From Pseudochelatococcus lubricantis (GTDB taxonomy: Bacteria > Pseudomonadota > Alphaproteobacteria > Rhizobiales > Beijerinckiaceae), in the NCBI RefSeq assembly GCF_011762225.1, contig NZ_JAASQI010000001.1, forward strand, positions 372,001 to 436,000: a stretch of 64,000 bases of DNA, in the 5' to 3' direction. Position numbers and translations under genes: made by a program. Under the pieces are notes generated by a model. It was not told the origin of the DNA and did no database searches. It was given only the letters and a program-made list of their open reading frames with translations. Position 1 is the first letter of the stretch. Each line of letters begins with the position of its first letter. Of the stretch, positions 54,234-63,716 are shown in pieces.

Positions 54234-55525
54234 CACACAATCACCTCACGCACGGTCTGCTCGCCCACCTCGAAAATCCGCTTGTAGCGCTCGATTTCCT
54301 CCGGCGGTCCGAGCGCCTTGGCGGGGTTGTCCGACAGCTTGACGGTCGGCCGGCCGTTGGCCGACACCACCTTGCAGACGATGGAGAAGGGATCGAGCAG
54401 GGCATCGGGCGCGAAGCCGCGGAAATCGTTGGTCAGCAGTGTGCCCCAGCCGAAGGCGAAGCGCACGCGCCCGCGGAAGTGGGCATGGATCTGCTGGATC
54501 ACCGGCACGTCGAGCGCGTCGGAAAAGACGATCAGCTTGTCCCGTGGGTCGGCGCCGCGTGCCTGCCACCAGGCGATGGCCTCTTCGCCGCCCTTGATGG
54601 GGTCCTTGGAATCGATGCGGATGCCCGTCCATGTCGACAGCCACGGCGGCGCGTTCCGCAGGAAGCCCGTCGTGCCGTAGGTGTCGGGCAGGATGACGAG
54701 CAGGTTGCCGTCGTAGTCCTCCTGCCAGTCGTTCAGCACCTGATAGGGCGCCTGCCGCAGCTTCTCGTCGTCGGACGCGAGGGCGGCGTAGACCATCGGC
54801 AGCTCGTGCGCGTTGGTGCCGACGGCTTCCACCTCGCGCCGCAGGGCGATGAGGCAGTTCGAGGTGCCGGTGAAGGCGCCGCCGAGGCCCTCCTGCAGGG
54901 CCTGCACGCACCAGTCCTGCCACAGGAAGCCGTGCCGGCGGCGCGTGCCGAAATCGGCGATCTGGAGATCGGGGAGGGTCTTGAGTTCCTCCACCTTCTC
55001 CCACAGCCGCGCCATGGCGCGCGCATAAAGCACCTGCAGCTCGAAACGTCCCATATGCTTAAGGGAGGCGCGCGAGCGCAGTTCGGTGATGATGGCGAGC
55101 GCCGGGATTTCCCAGAACGTGGTTTCGACCCATGGCCCCTCGAAGGTCAGCTCGTACTGGCCGTCCTTCTCCTCCAGCTCGTAGGGCGGCAGGCGGAAGC
55201 TCTCAAGCCAGGCGATGAAGTCCGGCTCGAACATCTGCCGGCGGCCGTAGAACATGTTGCCGCGCAGCCAGGTCGATTCCCCGCGCGTCAGCGACAGCGT
55301 GCGCACATGATCGAGCTGCTCGCGCAGCTCCACGACGTCGATGAGGTCGGCGAGCCGCACGTGCTTCGAGCGGTTGATGATGGAGAACGTGACACGCGCG
55401 TCCCGCTGGCGGCGGAAAATCATCTGCGCCATCAGCAGCTTGTAGAAATCCGTATCGAGCAGCGAGCGCACGATCGGGTCTATCTTCCAGCTATGGTTGT
55501 AGACCCGGGTGGCGATGTCCGTCAT
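54233..55525 (-). CDS. pncB: Nicotinate phosphoribosyltransferase
   Basis: Converts nicotinate to nicotinate mononucleotide in NAD salvage. It has 430 residues: [19 protein letters not shown] at the N-terminus, [52 protein letters not shown], and [10 protein letters not shown]. It has the autophosphorylated His region of the PncB family ([10 protein letters not shown]-type neighbourhood differs between subgroups, so the residue is not asserted). It overlaps tal by 4 bases upstream and argH by 1 base downstream. Confidence 0.94.
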   Translation of the reverse strand: MTDIATRVYNHSWKIDPIVRSLLDTDFYKLLMAQMIFRRQRDARVTFSIINRSKHVRLADLIDVVELREQLDHVRTLSLTRGESTWLRGNMFYGRRQMFEPDFIAWLESFRLPPYELEEKDGQYELTFEGPWVETTFWEIPALAIITELRSRASLKHMGRFELQVLYARAMARLWEKVEELKTLPDLQIADFGTRRRHGFLWQDWCVQALQEGLGGAFTGTSNCLIALRREVEAVGTNAHELPMVYAALASDDEKLRQAPYQVLNDWQEDYDGNLLVILPDTYGTTGFLRNAPPWLSTWTGIRIDSKDPIKGGEEAIAWWQARGADPRDKLIVFSDALDVPVIQQIHAHFRGRVRFAFGWGTLLTNDFRGFAPDALLDPFSIVCKVVSANGRPTVKLSDNPAKALGPPEEIERYKRIFEVGEQTVREVIV

Positions 55526-56493
55526 GCGTTGCCTCCCGCGGCCAGGCGGTCGTCGACCAGCGCGCGCAGTGTGCGCAGATCCTTCACGAACGCGCGGATG
55601 CCCTCGGCGAGCTTTTCAGTCGCCATTGCATCCTCATTGAGGGCGAAGCGGAACGCCTTCTCGTCGAGATGCAGGCGCTCGGGCGCATGGCCGGTGTCGT
55701 CCGGCGACAGGGCGCGCGGCAGCCCGCCCTCGCTCGCGGCGAGTTCATCGATGAACGCGGGGGAGATGGTGAGCCGGTCGCAGCCCGCAAGGGCCTCGAT
55801 CTCTCCGAGGTTGCGGAAGGAGGCGCCCATCACGACGGTGCCGATGCCGTGGCGCTTGTAATAGGCATAGATGGTGCGCACGGAGAACACGCCGGGATCG
55901 GTCTCGCCCGTGTAGGGGCCGCCGCCGTTCCTGACGTGCCAGTCGAGAATGCGACCGACGAAGGGCGAGATCAGGAACACGCCCGCGTCCGCGCAGGCGG
56001 CCGCCTGCGCCAGCGAAAAGAGCAGCGTCAGGTTCGTGTCGATACCCTCGTTCTGCAGGATCTCGGCGGCACGAATGCCTTCCCACGTCGCGGCGATCTT
56101 GATGAGGATGCGCTCGCGGCCGATGCCGCGCTCCTCGTAGTCGCGGATGAACGCGCGGGCCTTGGCGACCGTCGCCTCCTTGTCGAAGGACAGGTCGGCG
56201 TCCACCTCCGTCGAGACGCGGCCCGGCACGATGCGCGCGAGTTCGGTGCCGAAGTTTACCGCGAGCCGGTCCGCCACGCGGGAGACGATCGTGTCACGCG
56301 AGCCGCCGAGCGTGCGGCCGAAGGCGAGCGCCTCGTCGACGACGGCGGCATGGCTGCCCGACTGCACCGCGCGCAGCAGCAACGTGGGGTTGGTGGTGCA
56401 GTCCTGCGGCTGAAGGCGGCGCACGGTCTCGATATCGCCGGTGTCGGCGACGACAACGGTGACGGCTTTCAACTGATCGAGTTTCGTCGGCAT
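55522..56493 (-). CDS. tal: Transaldolase (TalB type)
   Basis: Transfers dihydroxyacetone units in the pentose phosphate pathway. At 323 residues it is the long TalB form. The Schiff-base lysine is Lys132 in [15 protein letters not shown]; Asp17 (VADTGD) and Glu in [13 protein letters not shown] complete the site. [11 protein letters not shown] and [23 protein letters not shown] are further signatures. ATG 56493 starts the four-gene tal-pncB-argH-DMT operon. Upstream lies a divergent gap with three 19-bp direct repeats. Confidence 0.95.
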   Translation of the reverse strand: MPTKLDQLKAVTVVVADTGDIETVRRLQPQDCTTNPTLLLRAVQSGSHAAVVDEALAFGRTLGGSRDTIVSRVADRLAVNFGTELARIVPGRVSTEVDADLSFDKEATVAKARAFIRDYEERGIGRERILIKIAATWEGIRAAEILQNEGIDTNLTLLFSLAQAAACADAGVFLISPFVGRILDWHVRNGGGPYTGETDPGVFSVRTIYAYYKRHGIGTVVMGASFRNLGEIEALAGCDRLTISPAFIDELAASEGGLPRALSPDDTGHAPERLHLDEKAFRFALNEDAMATEKLAEGIRAFVKDLRTLRALVDDRLAAGGNA

Positions 56494-56812
56494 CGTCTTT
56501 CCCCAGGCTTTCCTCTCGGGCGCATCGGCCCGTTTCCCGATCCGTGCGCGGCGCTTGCCCGCGTCAGTCGTTTGGACCACGGACGTTGCGTCAGTGCAAG
56601 GCGCAAGTGTCCACAAAAGTCGCAAGTGTCCGCAAAAGGCGCAAGTACCCGTAAAACGGGCCGAACCCGCCCCGGCGGGATGGTCCCGCGCCCCGTGCGT
56701 CATATCAGCGTCACGGCGGAAGTCTAGGCAACAGGTTCATCATTTTCGACGGTCCGCGCGACGGCGGATCCGTCGTCCGGTCCGTCTCCGTCCCGTTCAG
56801 GAGCGCTGTTCC
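56494..56812. other. Divergent regulatory gap between tal and the ferric-type ABC operon, 319 bp
   Basis: The gap holds three tandem 19-bp repeats (listed separately) about 110 bases upstream of tal and 155 bases upstream of the binding-protein gene, and the AGGAGC ribosome site at 56799-56804. No convincing promoter pair was picked out. A rightward frame running through from 56555 in phase with the binding protein has no independent support. Confidence 0.45.
56602..56658. repeat. Three tandem 19-bp direct repeats
   Basis: Units are 56602-56620, 56621-56639 and 56640-56658, each beginning CGCAAGT and containing CC.CAAAAG or a close variant. The first two agree in 17 of 19 positions, the third agrees with the second in 15 of 19. 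A 19-bp period is near two helical turns, so proteins bound to each unit would lie on roughly the same DNA face. Likely an operator array for tal, the ABC operon, or both. Confidence 0.8.
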
Positions 56813-57793
56813 ATGAAACGTATCCTCGCCGCCATTCTCGCCACGACCCTTGCGCCGGCAGCCGCTCTCGCCGCCGATGTGTCCGGCAAGCTCGTGCTCT
56901 ATACCAGCCAGCCCAACACCGACGCGCAGCAGACCATCGATGCGTTCAAGGCGAAGCATCCTGCCGTGGACATCAGCTTTGTGCGCGACGGTACGCCGCC
57001 GCTGCTCGCGAAGCTGCGCGCCGAGTTCGAGGCCGGCCAGCCGCAGCCCGACGTGCTGCTGATCGCCGACAGCGTCACCATGGAAGGGCTCAAGAAGGAA
57101 GGCCGTCTGGCCGCCCACGAGGGCGCGGACGTTTCCGCCTACCCGGCCGGCACGCACGACCCGCAGAAGTACTGGTTCTCGACGAAGCTGATCACCACCG
57201 GCATCACCTACAATACCAAGGCCGGCTTCAAGCCGCAGTCGTGGGAAGATCTGACGAAGCCGGAGGTCAAGGGCCAGCTCACCATGCCGAGCCCGCTGTC
57301 GTCGGGCGCCGCCCTGATCCACGCCGCCACCCTCACCGGGAACCTGCCGGAAGGCTGGGGCTACTATGAGGCGCTGAAGAAGAACGACGCGATTGCCGGC
57401 GGCGGCAACGGCGCCGTGCTCAAGTCGGTCGCCGGCGGCGAGAAGCTCTACGGCGTGATCGTCGACTACATGCCGATCCGCGAGAAGGCCAAGGGCGCGC
57501 CGGTCGAGTTCGTGTTCCCGACGGAAGGCGTCTCCGCCGTCACCGAGCCGGTCGCTATCCTGAAGACGACGAAGAACCCCGAGGCCGCGAAGGCTTTCGT
57601 CGACTTCATCCTCTCGAAGGACGGCCAGGAACTCGCCAGCAAGCAGGGCTACCTGCCGGCGCATCCGGAGGTCGCCCCGCCGGAAGGCTTCCCCGACCGC
57701 AGCAAGATCAAGGTGCTGAGCTTCGACGCCGCGAAGGCGCTTGAGGACGAGGCGAAGAACAAGAAGGCGTTCGCCGACATTTTCGGCCAGTGA
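56813..57793 (+). CDS. Ferric-type ABC transporter, substrate-binding protein
   Basis: A 326-residue periplasmic protein of the FbpA/AfuA-like group. The signal peptide ends about residue 21 (PAAALAAD). The body has KLVLYTSQPNTDAQQTIDAFKAKHPAVDISFVRDGTPPLLAKLRAEF, QPDVLLIADSVTMEGLKKEGRL, ITTGITYNTK, and PVEFVFPTEGVSAVTEPVAILKTTKNPEAAKAFVDFILS. The adjacent double tyrosine that binds iron in FbpA is not evident at the expected place (YGVIVDYMPI), so iron is not certain; phosphonate, sugar-phosphate or thiamine-type substrates are other options for this superfamily. ATG 56813 follows AGGAGC. Confidence 0.88.
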   Translation: MKRILAAILATTLAPAAALAADVSGKLVLYTSQPNTDAQQTIDAFKAKHPAVDISFVRDGTPPLLAKLRAEFEAGQPQPDVLLIADSVTMEGLKKEGRLAAHEGADVSAYPAGTHDPQKYWFSTKLITTGITYNTKAGFKPQSWEDLTKPEVKGQLTMPSPLSSGAALIHAATLTGNLPEGWGYYEALKKNDAIAGGGNGAVLKSVAGGEKLYGVIVDYMPIREKAKGAPVEFVFPTEGVSAVTEPVAILKTTKNPEAAKAFVDFILSKDGQELASKQGYLPAHPEVAPPEGFPDRSKIKVLSFDAAKALEDEAKNKKAFADIFGQ

Positions 57794-57805
57794 CCGACGG
57801 TCTGA

Positions 57806-59542
57806 ATGACGGACGTCATCCGTGAACGGATAGCCGACAAGGGCGACGCGGCACGGCCGCGCCGCCTGCCGGATGGATGGTGGGTGCTGGTGCTGCTGGC
57901 GGCGGCCGTTCTGCTGTTCGCCGCGCTGCCGTTCGGGCGGCTGGTCCTTGCGGCGGTCGCTCCCGGCGGGGCGTTCGATCTCGCGCCGGCGCTGGCCGAG
58001 ATCGGCGGGCGGACGGCGCTTAGGGCGACGTGGCACAGTCTCGAAACCGGCGTGGTTTCCGCGTTTCTCGCGCTGGCGCTCGGCACGGGCATGGCCTTGG
58101 CGCTGACCTTGACGGACGTGCGGGGCAAGCGCGCCATCGCGTTCTGTTTCCTGCTGTCGATGATGATCGCGCCGCAGGTGGTGGCACTCGCCTATTTCAC
58201 GCTGGCCGGCCCGTCGTCGCCGCTGCTGAACGCCTTCGGCCTCGCGCCGCCGCCCGGCAGCGACAATCCGCTGATGAGCCGGGAAGGCATCATCGCCGTG
58301 CTTGCGCTGCACCACGCGCCGCTGGTGTTCGTCACCATGCGCGCGGGGCTGCGTACCGTCCCGGCCGATCTTGCCGAGGCGGCGCTGGTGGCGGGCGCAC
58401 GTCCGCTGCGGGTGTTGCGCACCGTGATCCTGCCGCTGCTGCGGCCCTATTTCGTGGCCTCCGCCGCGCTCGCCTTCGTGGCGGCGGTGGGCAACTTCGG
58501 CATTCCCGCGCTGCTCGGCGTGCCGGTGAATTACTTGACCTTGCCGACGCTGATCTATCGCCGCATGGTGAGCTTCGGCCCTTCCGTCATTGCGGACGCG
58601 GCGGCGCTGTCCGTGCTGGTGGCGTTTATCGCCGGCTCGGGCGTTCTTCTGGGCGCCTGGATGCTGGGCGGCCGGTCGGCGCGCTTCAGCCGTGGCAGGG
58701 CCATCGGTGTGGTGTGGTCTCTGAAGCGCCGTGCGCTTGTGGAAGCTATGCTCTGGCTCGTGGTCGCCGTGGTGTTGGCCCTGCCGCTCACCGCCCTGCT
58801 CGCCTCCGCGCTCGTGCCTTCCTATGGGGTGCCGCTGTCGTGGGCGACGGCGACGCTCGATAATTTCGTGGAAGTCCTTGTCCGTCAGGATGTTACGGTC
58901 CGCGCCTTCCGCAATTCCCTCCTGTTTGCGCTCGCGGCCTCCGTGCTGCTGGCGTTGGGCGCGGTGCCGCTGGCCTATGCGCTTGACCGGCGGTCCGGCC
59001 GGTTTCGCGGCGCGCTGGAGCTGGTGCTGGAAATTCCCTATGCGCTGCCCGGCGTCGTGCTGGCGATTGCCTGCATCCTGCTGTTCCTGAAGCCTTTGCC
59101 GCTCGTCGGCGTCAGCATCTACGGCACGCCGTTCATCATCCTGTTCGCCTATATGGCGCGCTTCCTGCCGGTGGCGCTGAAGGCGCCGGGCGCGGCGGTG
59201 GCGCAATTGCCCGTCGAGCTGGAGGAAGCAGCGCGCGCTTGCGGCGCCGGGTTCTCGCGCCGGTTGCGCAGCATTGTTCTGCCCATCGTGCTGCCGGCGG
59301 CGATGGCCGGCGGCCTGATGGTTTTCCTCATTGCCTTCAATGAATTGACGGTGTCGGCGCTGCTGTGGTCATCCGGCACGGAGACGATCGGCGTGGCGCT
59401 GTTCAGCCTTGAGGAAGCCGGTTTCGCCTCGCCCGCCGCCGCCGTGGCGCTGACGGCGGTGGTGGCTGTCGCGGTGATCATGGGGCTGCTCGACGTCAGC
59501 GCCCGCCGCCTGCCGCCGGGGATTCTGCCGTGGCGGGAATGA
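57806..59542 (+). CDS. Ferric-type ABC transporter, fused double permease
   Basis: A 578-residue inner-membrane protein with about twelve transmembrane helices, a duplication of the binding-protein-dependent permease domain as in FbpB/AfuB/ThiP. Each half has an EAA loop: AGLRTVPADLAEAALVAGARPLRVLRTVILPLL (about residue 180-215) and ELEEAARACGAGFSRRLRSIVLPIVLPAAMAGG (about 470-505). It begins 12 bases after the binding-protein stop and so is co-transcribed. Its last 47 bases overlap the convergent ATPase gene. Confidence 0.92.
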   Translation: MTDVIRERIADKGDAARPRRLPDGWWVLVLLAAAVLLFAALPFGRLVLAAVAPGGAFDLAPALAEIGGRTALRATWHSLETGVVSAFLALALGTGMALALTLTDVRGKRAIAFCFLLSMMIAPQVVALAYFTLAGPSSPLLNAFGLAPPPGSDNPLMSREGIIAVLALHHAPLVFVTMRAGLRTVPADLAEAALVAGARPLRVLRTVILPLLRPYFVASAALAFVAAVGNFGIPALLGVPVNYLTLPTLIYRRMVSFGPSVIADAAALSVLVAFIAGSGVLLGAWMLGGRSARFSRGRAIGVVWSLKRRALVEAMLWLVVAVVLALPLTALLASALVPSYGVPLSWATATLDNFVEVLVRQDVTVRAFRNSLLFALAASVLLALGAVPLAYALDRRSGRFRGALELVLEIPYALPGVVLAIACILLFLKPLPLVGVSIYGTPFIILFAYMARFLPVALKAPGAAVAQLPVELEEAARACGAGFSRRLRSIVLPIVLPAAMAGGLMVFLIAFNELTVSALLWSSGTETIGVALFSLEEAGFASPAAAVALTAVVAVAVIMGLLDVSARRLPPGILPWRE

Positions 59543-60563
59543 CCCAGCCGTCGTGGATGGTCAGCCCGAGGGCGGTGCCGGGCGCGGGGGCGGACGGGAG
59601 ATGGAGTTGCAGCCGCTGGCCGTCCGCCAGCTCCGCCGTCACCGTGTGGAACGCGCCCTTGTAGATCGTCGACAGGACGCGCGCTTCGAAAGCGTTTCCG
59701 ATGCCGACCGCCTCCGGCCGCACCAGCACATGCACGGGGCCGGCGCTGACGCCGGCGTGGGCGCGGAAAACCGGCGTGCGGCCGGCAAGCCGCACCCGGA
59801 CCTTGCCGCCGGCAGGGGGCGCCTCGGCAACGGCGTCGACGATCGCGCCCTCGCCGACGAACTTCGCCACCGAGATGTTCGCCGGCTCGCTATACACAAC
59901 CTCGGGCGCCGCCCGCTGCGACAGGCGGCCGCGATCCAGCACCGCGACGTCCGTGGCGAGCGCCAGTGCCTCCGCCTGGTCGTGGGTGACGTAGATGAAG
60001 GTGCGGCCGGTGTCGCGGTGCAGGCGGCGGAACTCCTCCAGCATGGCGGCGCGCAGGTGGATGTCGAGATTGGCGAGCGGCTCATCGCACAGGATGACCG
60101 GTGCATCCTGCACCAGCGCCCGGGCGAGTGCCACGCGCTGGCGCTGGCCGCCCGAAAGCGCCTCCGGCCGGCGCGCGGCGAGCCCGGCGAGGCCGACCGC
60201 TTCGAGCGCTTCGCCGACGCGCCGGGCCATTTCGCCCTGCCGCACGCCGGCGACCGACAACGGAAAGGCGATGTTCTCCGCCACGCTCATATGCGGCCAC
60301 AGGGCATAGGACTGAAATACCATCGCCACCTGCCGGTCCTCCGGCGGCACGTGCAGGCCGGGGCCAGCGACGGTGCGGCCGTTGAAGGCGATGGCGCCGG
60401 ACGATACTTTCTCGAAGCCGGCGATCAGCCGCAGCAGCGTCGTTTTGCCGCAGCCCGACGGTCCGAGCAACGCCAGAAAGGCGCCGTCCGCCACCGTGAG
60501 GCTCACGTCGTCGAGCGCGACGACGGCGTCGTAGCGACGACTGACGTGCGACAGTTCAAGCAT
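59496..60563 (-). CDS. Ferric-type ABC transporter, ATP-binding protein (convergent)
   Basis: A 355-residue ATPase of the FbpC/PotA group. Walker A GPSGCGKTT is at residues 34-42, the ABC signature LSGGQRQRVALARAL at 136-150, and Walker B VILCDEPLANLD near 156-167. The C-terminal regulatory part (about 240-355) is a TOBE/MOP-like domain (VLVRPEAVGIG). It is the expected partner of the preceding permease but is encoded on the opposite strand, with a 47-base 3' overlap, instead of following in the operon. The start ATG 60563 has no clear Shine-Dalgarno. Confidence 0.92.
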   Translation of the reverse strand: MLELSHVSRRYDAVVALDDVSLTVADGAFLALLGPSGCGKTTLLRLIAGFEKVSSGAIAFNGRTVAGPGLHVPPEDRQVAMVFQSYALWPHMSVAENIAFPLSVAGVRQGEMARRVGEALEAVGLAGLAARRPEALSGGQRQRVALARALVQDAPVILCDEPLANLDIHLRAAMLEEFRRLHRDTGRTFIYVTHDQAEALALATDVAVLDRGRLSQRAAPEVVYSEPANISVAKFVGEGAIVDAVAEAPPAGGKVRVRLAGRTPVFRAHAGVSAGPVHVLVRPEAVGIGNAFEARVLSTIYKGAFHTVTAELADGQRLQLHLPSAPAPGTALGLTIHDGWVIPATAESPAAGGGR

Positions 60564-60853
60564 GGGCGGGTTCAGGCATGAGAAAATCGGGATATGCGGG
60601 GAGTTCAGGCGTCATCGGATACGGCGGCGATCATCCGTTGGTCGGACGACAGGCGAACGTCGTCCGCATCGCCCCTCTCTGCGCCTTCCGCGTGACGTTT
60701 TCGTGAAAGCGTCGTGCGGCAACCCGCAATTCTGGAAATGTTACATCTTGGTAAGTGTTGCATTCCTTCTACAGTATCCGCGCCCGGCACAGGCTAGGGT
60801 ACGTGCGCTGGGCGTGCATCGGGCGCGCTTGTACCGGAAGAAGCGCCACGGGA

Positions 60854-62158
60854 ATGGTCACGCGCCCTCAAACATCCCCGCTCGACCCCGCCGCCGATGC
60901 GGCGGCGCTGCTGCGCCGTCTCGGCTTCGCGCTGCTGGTCGTCGTGCTGCCCGTTGCAACGTTCCTGTCCCGCAGGGCGACCATCGTGCTGGCACCCATC
61001 GGCGTGGCGCTGCTGATTCTGTCGAGCGTCATCGAGGCGCCTCCGCGCGGCCTCGCGCGGGTGTTCGCCGCCCTGGCAAGGAGCCCCGCGGGCATTGCCG
61101 GCATCCTGTTGCTGGTGTGGTCGGCGCTGTCGGTCTTCTGGTCGCCGGATCGCGGGGAGGCGGGCGACAAGCTGTTCAACATCGTGCAGGCTGTCCTGCT
61201 CGCGCTGCTCGGCGTCACCACCCTGCCCGAGCGCGTCCGGGCCTCGAACCTTTATCTGACCGGCATCGGCGCCGCGCTGGCCGCGCTGTTGGCGCTGGCG
61301 CTGCTGGCCACGCGCTCGCGCGATGCACTGCTGAACGATACGGCGATCTTCGAACGCGGCCTCACGGCGCTCGCCCTTGTCGTGTGGCCGGCCATCGCCT
61401 GGCTCGAATCGCGCAGCCGCAGGGGGCTTGCGGCGGCACTCGGCGCGGCGACGGCGGCCGCGCTCGTGGCGGCCCGCGTCTGGACGCCGCTGATCGGTTT
61501 CGCGGTCGCGGCGGCGATCTACGGCTTGACGGCCTGGCGTCCGGTTGCAGGCAACCGGGTCACGGCCTGGGGAACGGCGGGCATCCTGCTCGGCGCGCCG
61601 CTGTTCGCGGTGTTGCTGTCGCCGGCGGTCGCGCTGCTGTTCGTCGAGGGCAGTGTGGTGCGCGAGGCAATCGCGGCGTGGCATGCGCTCGTGTTGGCCG
61701 CGCCCGGCAGTTTCCTCATCGGTCATGGGCTCGACACGGCGTTGGCGGCGCGCGTGGCCGGCACGATTCCGGCCGCGACCCCTTACGGCTTTCCGTTCGA
61801 GATCTGGTACGAACTCGGCGCGGTGGGCGCCGCGCTGGCGGCGCTGGTGCTCTATTTCGTGGTGCGGCGGCTCGACGAGACGTCGGCAGGGCCGGCTGGT
61901 TCCGGGCAGCTCGTGCCGGGTCTGACGGCCGCCGTCGCGTCGGCTTTCACGCTGTCGGTGCTTGGCGTGGGCATGGCGTTTCCGTGGTGGATGACGACGC
62001 TTGCCGTCGTCGTCATTTCCTTCGCCGCCATCACCCGGGGCCAGTTCCGCACCCGCCGCCCCAAGGCGGGCGCGAAGCCGGCGGGGGAAAGCCCGTCGCC
62101 CGCCTCCGCCCAGGCCCAGGCGCGGGCCACCGGAACGGCAGGATACAAGGGATCGTGA
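60854..62158 (+). CDS. WaaL-like polytopic membrane protein (O-antigen ligase/polymerase type)
   Basis: A 434-residue protein with about ten to eleven hydrophobic helices: ALLVVVLPVATFLSRRATIVLAPIGVALLIL, GIAGILLLVWSALSVFWSPD, NLYLTGIGAALAALLALALL, and a periplasmic loop around residues 290-340 (GHGLDTALAARVAGTIPAATPYGFPFEIWYELG) with a conserved His-Gly region like that of O-antigen ligases. This resemblance in topology and loop is suggestive only. The soluble C-terminal tail is basic and low complexity. ATG 60854 is the chosen start. A GST gene follows after 4 bases. Confidence 0.72.
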   Translation: MVTRPQTSPLDPAADAAALLRRLGFALLVVVLPVATFLSRRATIVLAPIGVALLILSSVIEAPPRGLARVFAALARSPAGIAGILLLVWSALSVFWSPDRGEAGDKLFNIVQAVLLALLGVTTLPERVRASNLYLTGIGAALAALLALALLATRSRDALLNDTAIFERGLTALALVVWPAIAWLESRSRRGLAAALGAATAAALVAARVWTPLIGFAVAAAIYGLTAWRPVAGNRVTAWGTAGILLGAPLFAVLLSPAVALLFVEGSVVREAIAAWHALVLAAPGSFLIGHGLDTALAARVAGTIPAATPYGFPFEIWYELGAVGAALAALVLYFVVRRLDETSAGPAGSGQLVPGLTAAVASAFTLSVLGVGMAFPWWMTTLAVVVISFAAITRGQFRTRRPKAGAKPAGESPSPASAQAQARATGTAGYKGS

Positions 62159-62162
62159 TCGC

Positions 62163-62807
62163 ATGCTGACCATCTGGGGACGGAAAAACTCATCCAACGT
62201 GCAGGCCCTGATGTGGTGCGTCGGGGAACTCGGCCTGCCTTACGAGCGGCACGATGTCGGCCATCGCTACGGCGGCAACGACACGGCGGAATTTCTCGCC
62301 ATGAACCCCAACGGCACCGTGCCCGTCCTGCGCGACGGCGACAGCGAGCCGTTGTGGGAAACCGGCGCCATCCTGCGCTATCTGGCCGGCCGCTACGGCA
62401 GCGCGCCGTTCTGGCCTGCCGAGGGGTTGGCGCGGGCGCGGGTCGACAAATGGGCCGAATGGGCGAAGATCAATGTCACGCTGGCGTTTTCAGGGCCCAT
62501 TTTCTCGCGGGTGGTGCGGACGGCTCCGTCGAAGCAGGATCCCGCCGCCATCGCCCAGGCCATCGTCGCGCTCGACAGACTGCTCGACATCGCCGAGGCG
62601 CAACTCTCCCGCGGCGCCTTCCTTGCCGGAGACCACTTCACGCTGGCGGATATCCAGCTCGGCCATGTCCTGTACCGCTATTTCGATATCCCGATCGAGC
62701 GGCAGGACCGCCCGGTGCTGCGCCGCTATTACGACACGCTCACGACGCGACCCGCATTCCGCGAGCATGTCATGGTCTCCTACGAAGAGCTGCGCGTGAC
62801 GGATTGA
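62163..62807 (+). CDS. Glutathione S-transferase, GstB-like
   Basis: A 214-residue cytosolic glutathione transferase. The N-terminal thioredoxin-like domain reads TIWGRKNSSNVQALMWCVGELGLPYER and FLAMNPNGTVPVLRDG...LWETGAILRYLAGRYG; the Ser-Ser-Asn near residue 10 is the likely thiolate-stabilising site as in E. coli GstB. The C-terminal helical domain includes AGDHFTLADIQLGHVLYRYFD. ATG 62163 is 4 bases after the preceding stop, so coupling with the membrane protein gene is likely, though a functional link is unknown. Confidence 0.9.
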   Translation: MLTIWGRKNSSNVQALMWCVGELGLPYERHDVGHRYGGNDTAEFLAMNPNGTVPVLRDGDSEPLWETGAILRYLAGRYGSAPFWPAEGLARARVDKWAEWAKINVTLAFSGPIFSRVVRTAPSKQDPAAIAQAIVALDRLLDIAEAQLSRGAFLAGDHFTLADIQLGHVLYRYFDIPIERQDRPVLRRYYDTLTTRPAFREHVMVSYEELRVTD

Positions 62808-62994
62808 GCCGGGCTGCGGCGAGACGCCGCGTCGTCCACAGGCCGGCATCCGCATTTCGGGCGGCGCGCTCTGGAGCATTCGCGTACAAGATGCTATCCA
62901 GCGTCCCTCAAGGCCTTGCATCCAACACAGGCCGGGCGGGCTGGCGGGCAAGGCCGCGCAAGTTGTCCTGCCCCGGCGCTCGCGGAGATTGTTC

Positions 62995-63591
62995 ATGCGC
63001 TCCCTGATGCTTGCATCCTGTATCCTCGCCTCCTGCGCGCTGCCGGCCCTCGCGCAGCCCGCCGCGGTGGCTTCCGCCGACCGGCCGGTGCTGGTCGCGC
63101 AGGCACAGCAGGCTGATCCGCAGAATGTCGTGCTGCTCGATACGGCTCATGGCCGCGTCACCATCCGGCTGCGTCCCGACCTCGCGCCCCGGCATGCCGA
63201 GCGCATCCGCGCGCTGGCGAGCAAGGGCTTTTATGATGGCGTGGTGTTCCACCGCGTCATTCCCGGTTTCATGGCACAGACCGGCGACCCGACGGGCACC
63301 GGGCGCGGCGGCTCCGACCTGCCGGACCTGCCGGCCGAATTCTCCGACGCGCCGTTCAAACGCGGCACTGTCGGCATGGCGCGGGCGCAGGATCCCGATT
63401 CCGCCAATTCGCAGTTCTTCATCTGCTTCGATGACGCCTCGTTTCTCAACGGTCAGTATACGGTCATCGGCGAGGTGATCTCGGGCATGAATGCGGTCGA
63501 CAAGATCAAGGCCGGCACCAGCGCCAACAACGGCGCGGTCACGAATCCCGACAAGATCACCCGGATGCGCCTTGCTTCCGACGGCAAGTGA
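62995..63591 (+). CDS. ppiA: Periplasmic peptidyl-prolyl cis-trans isomerase (cyclophilin)
   Basis: A 198-residue cyclophilin with a signal peptide (LASCILASCALPALA, about residues 5-20). The catalytic domain has FYDGVVFHRVIPGFMAQTGDPTGTG with the essential Arg-Phe region, GTVGMARAQDPDSANSQFFI, and FLNGQYTVIGEVISGMNAVDKI. The start ATG 62995 has GGAGA 7 bases upstream. A cytoplasmic-type cyclophilin gene follows 125 bases later on the same strand, a tandem pair common in alphaproteobacteria. The loop is short, as usual for bacterial enzymes. Confidence 0.93.
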   Translation: MRSLMLASCILASCALPALAQPAAVASADRPVLVAQAQQADPQNVVLLDTAHGRVTIRLRPDLAPRHAERIRALASKGFYDGVVFHRVIPGFMAQTGDPTGTGRGGSDLPDLPAEFSDAPFKRGTVGMARAQDPDSANSQFFICFDDASFLNGQYTVIGEVISGMNAVDKIKAGTSANNGAVTNPDKITRMRLASDGK

Positions 63592-63716
63592 GCCCATATC
63601 CCACGCCTGTTTCGTATTGTCCTGCACGCGCTTCCCGGATCGGGGCGACTGTCCCCGTCCATCCATCCGATCGGGCATCCGCCTTCCGGGAACATGCCAT
63701 AGAGAAAGGAATCATC

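Noticed and set aside
56711-59206. Leftward 831-residue open frame opposite the ferric-type ABC genes
   Set aside because: Arg/His/Gln-rich low-complexity translation, antisense to a strong binding-protein and permease pair.
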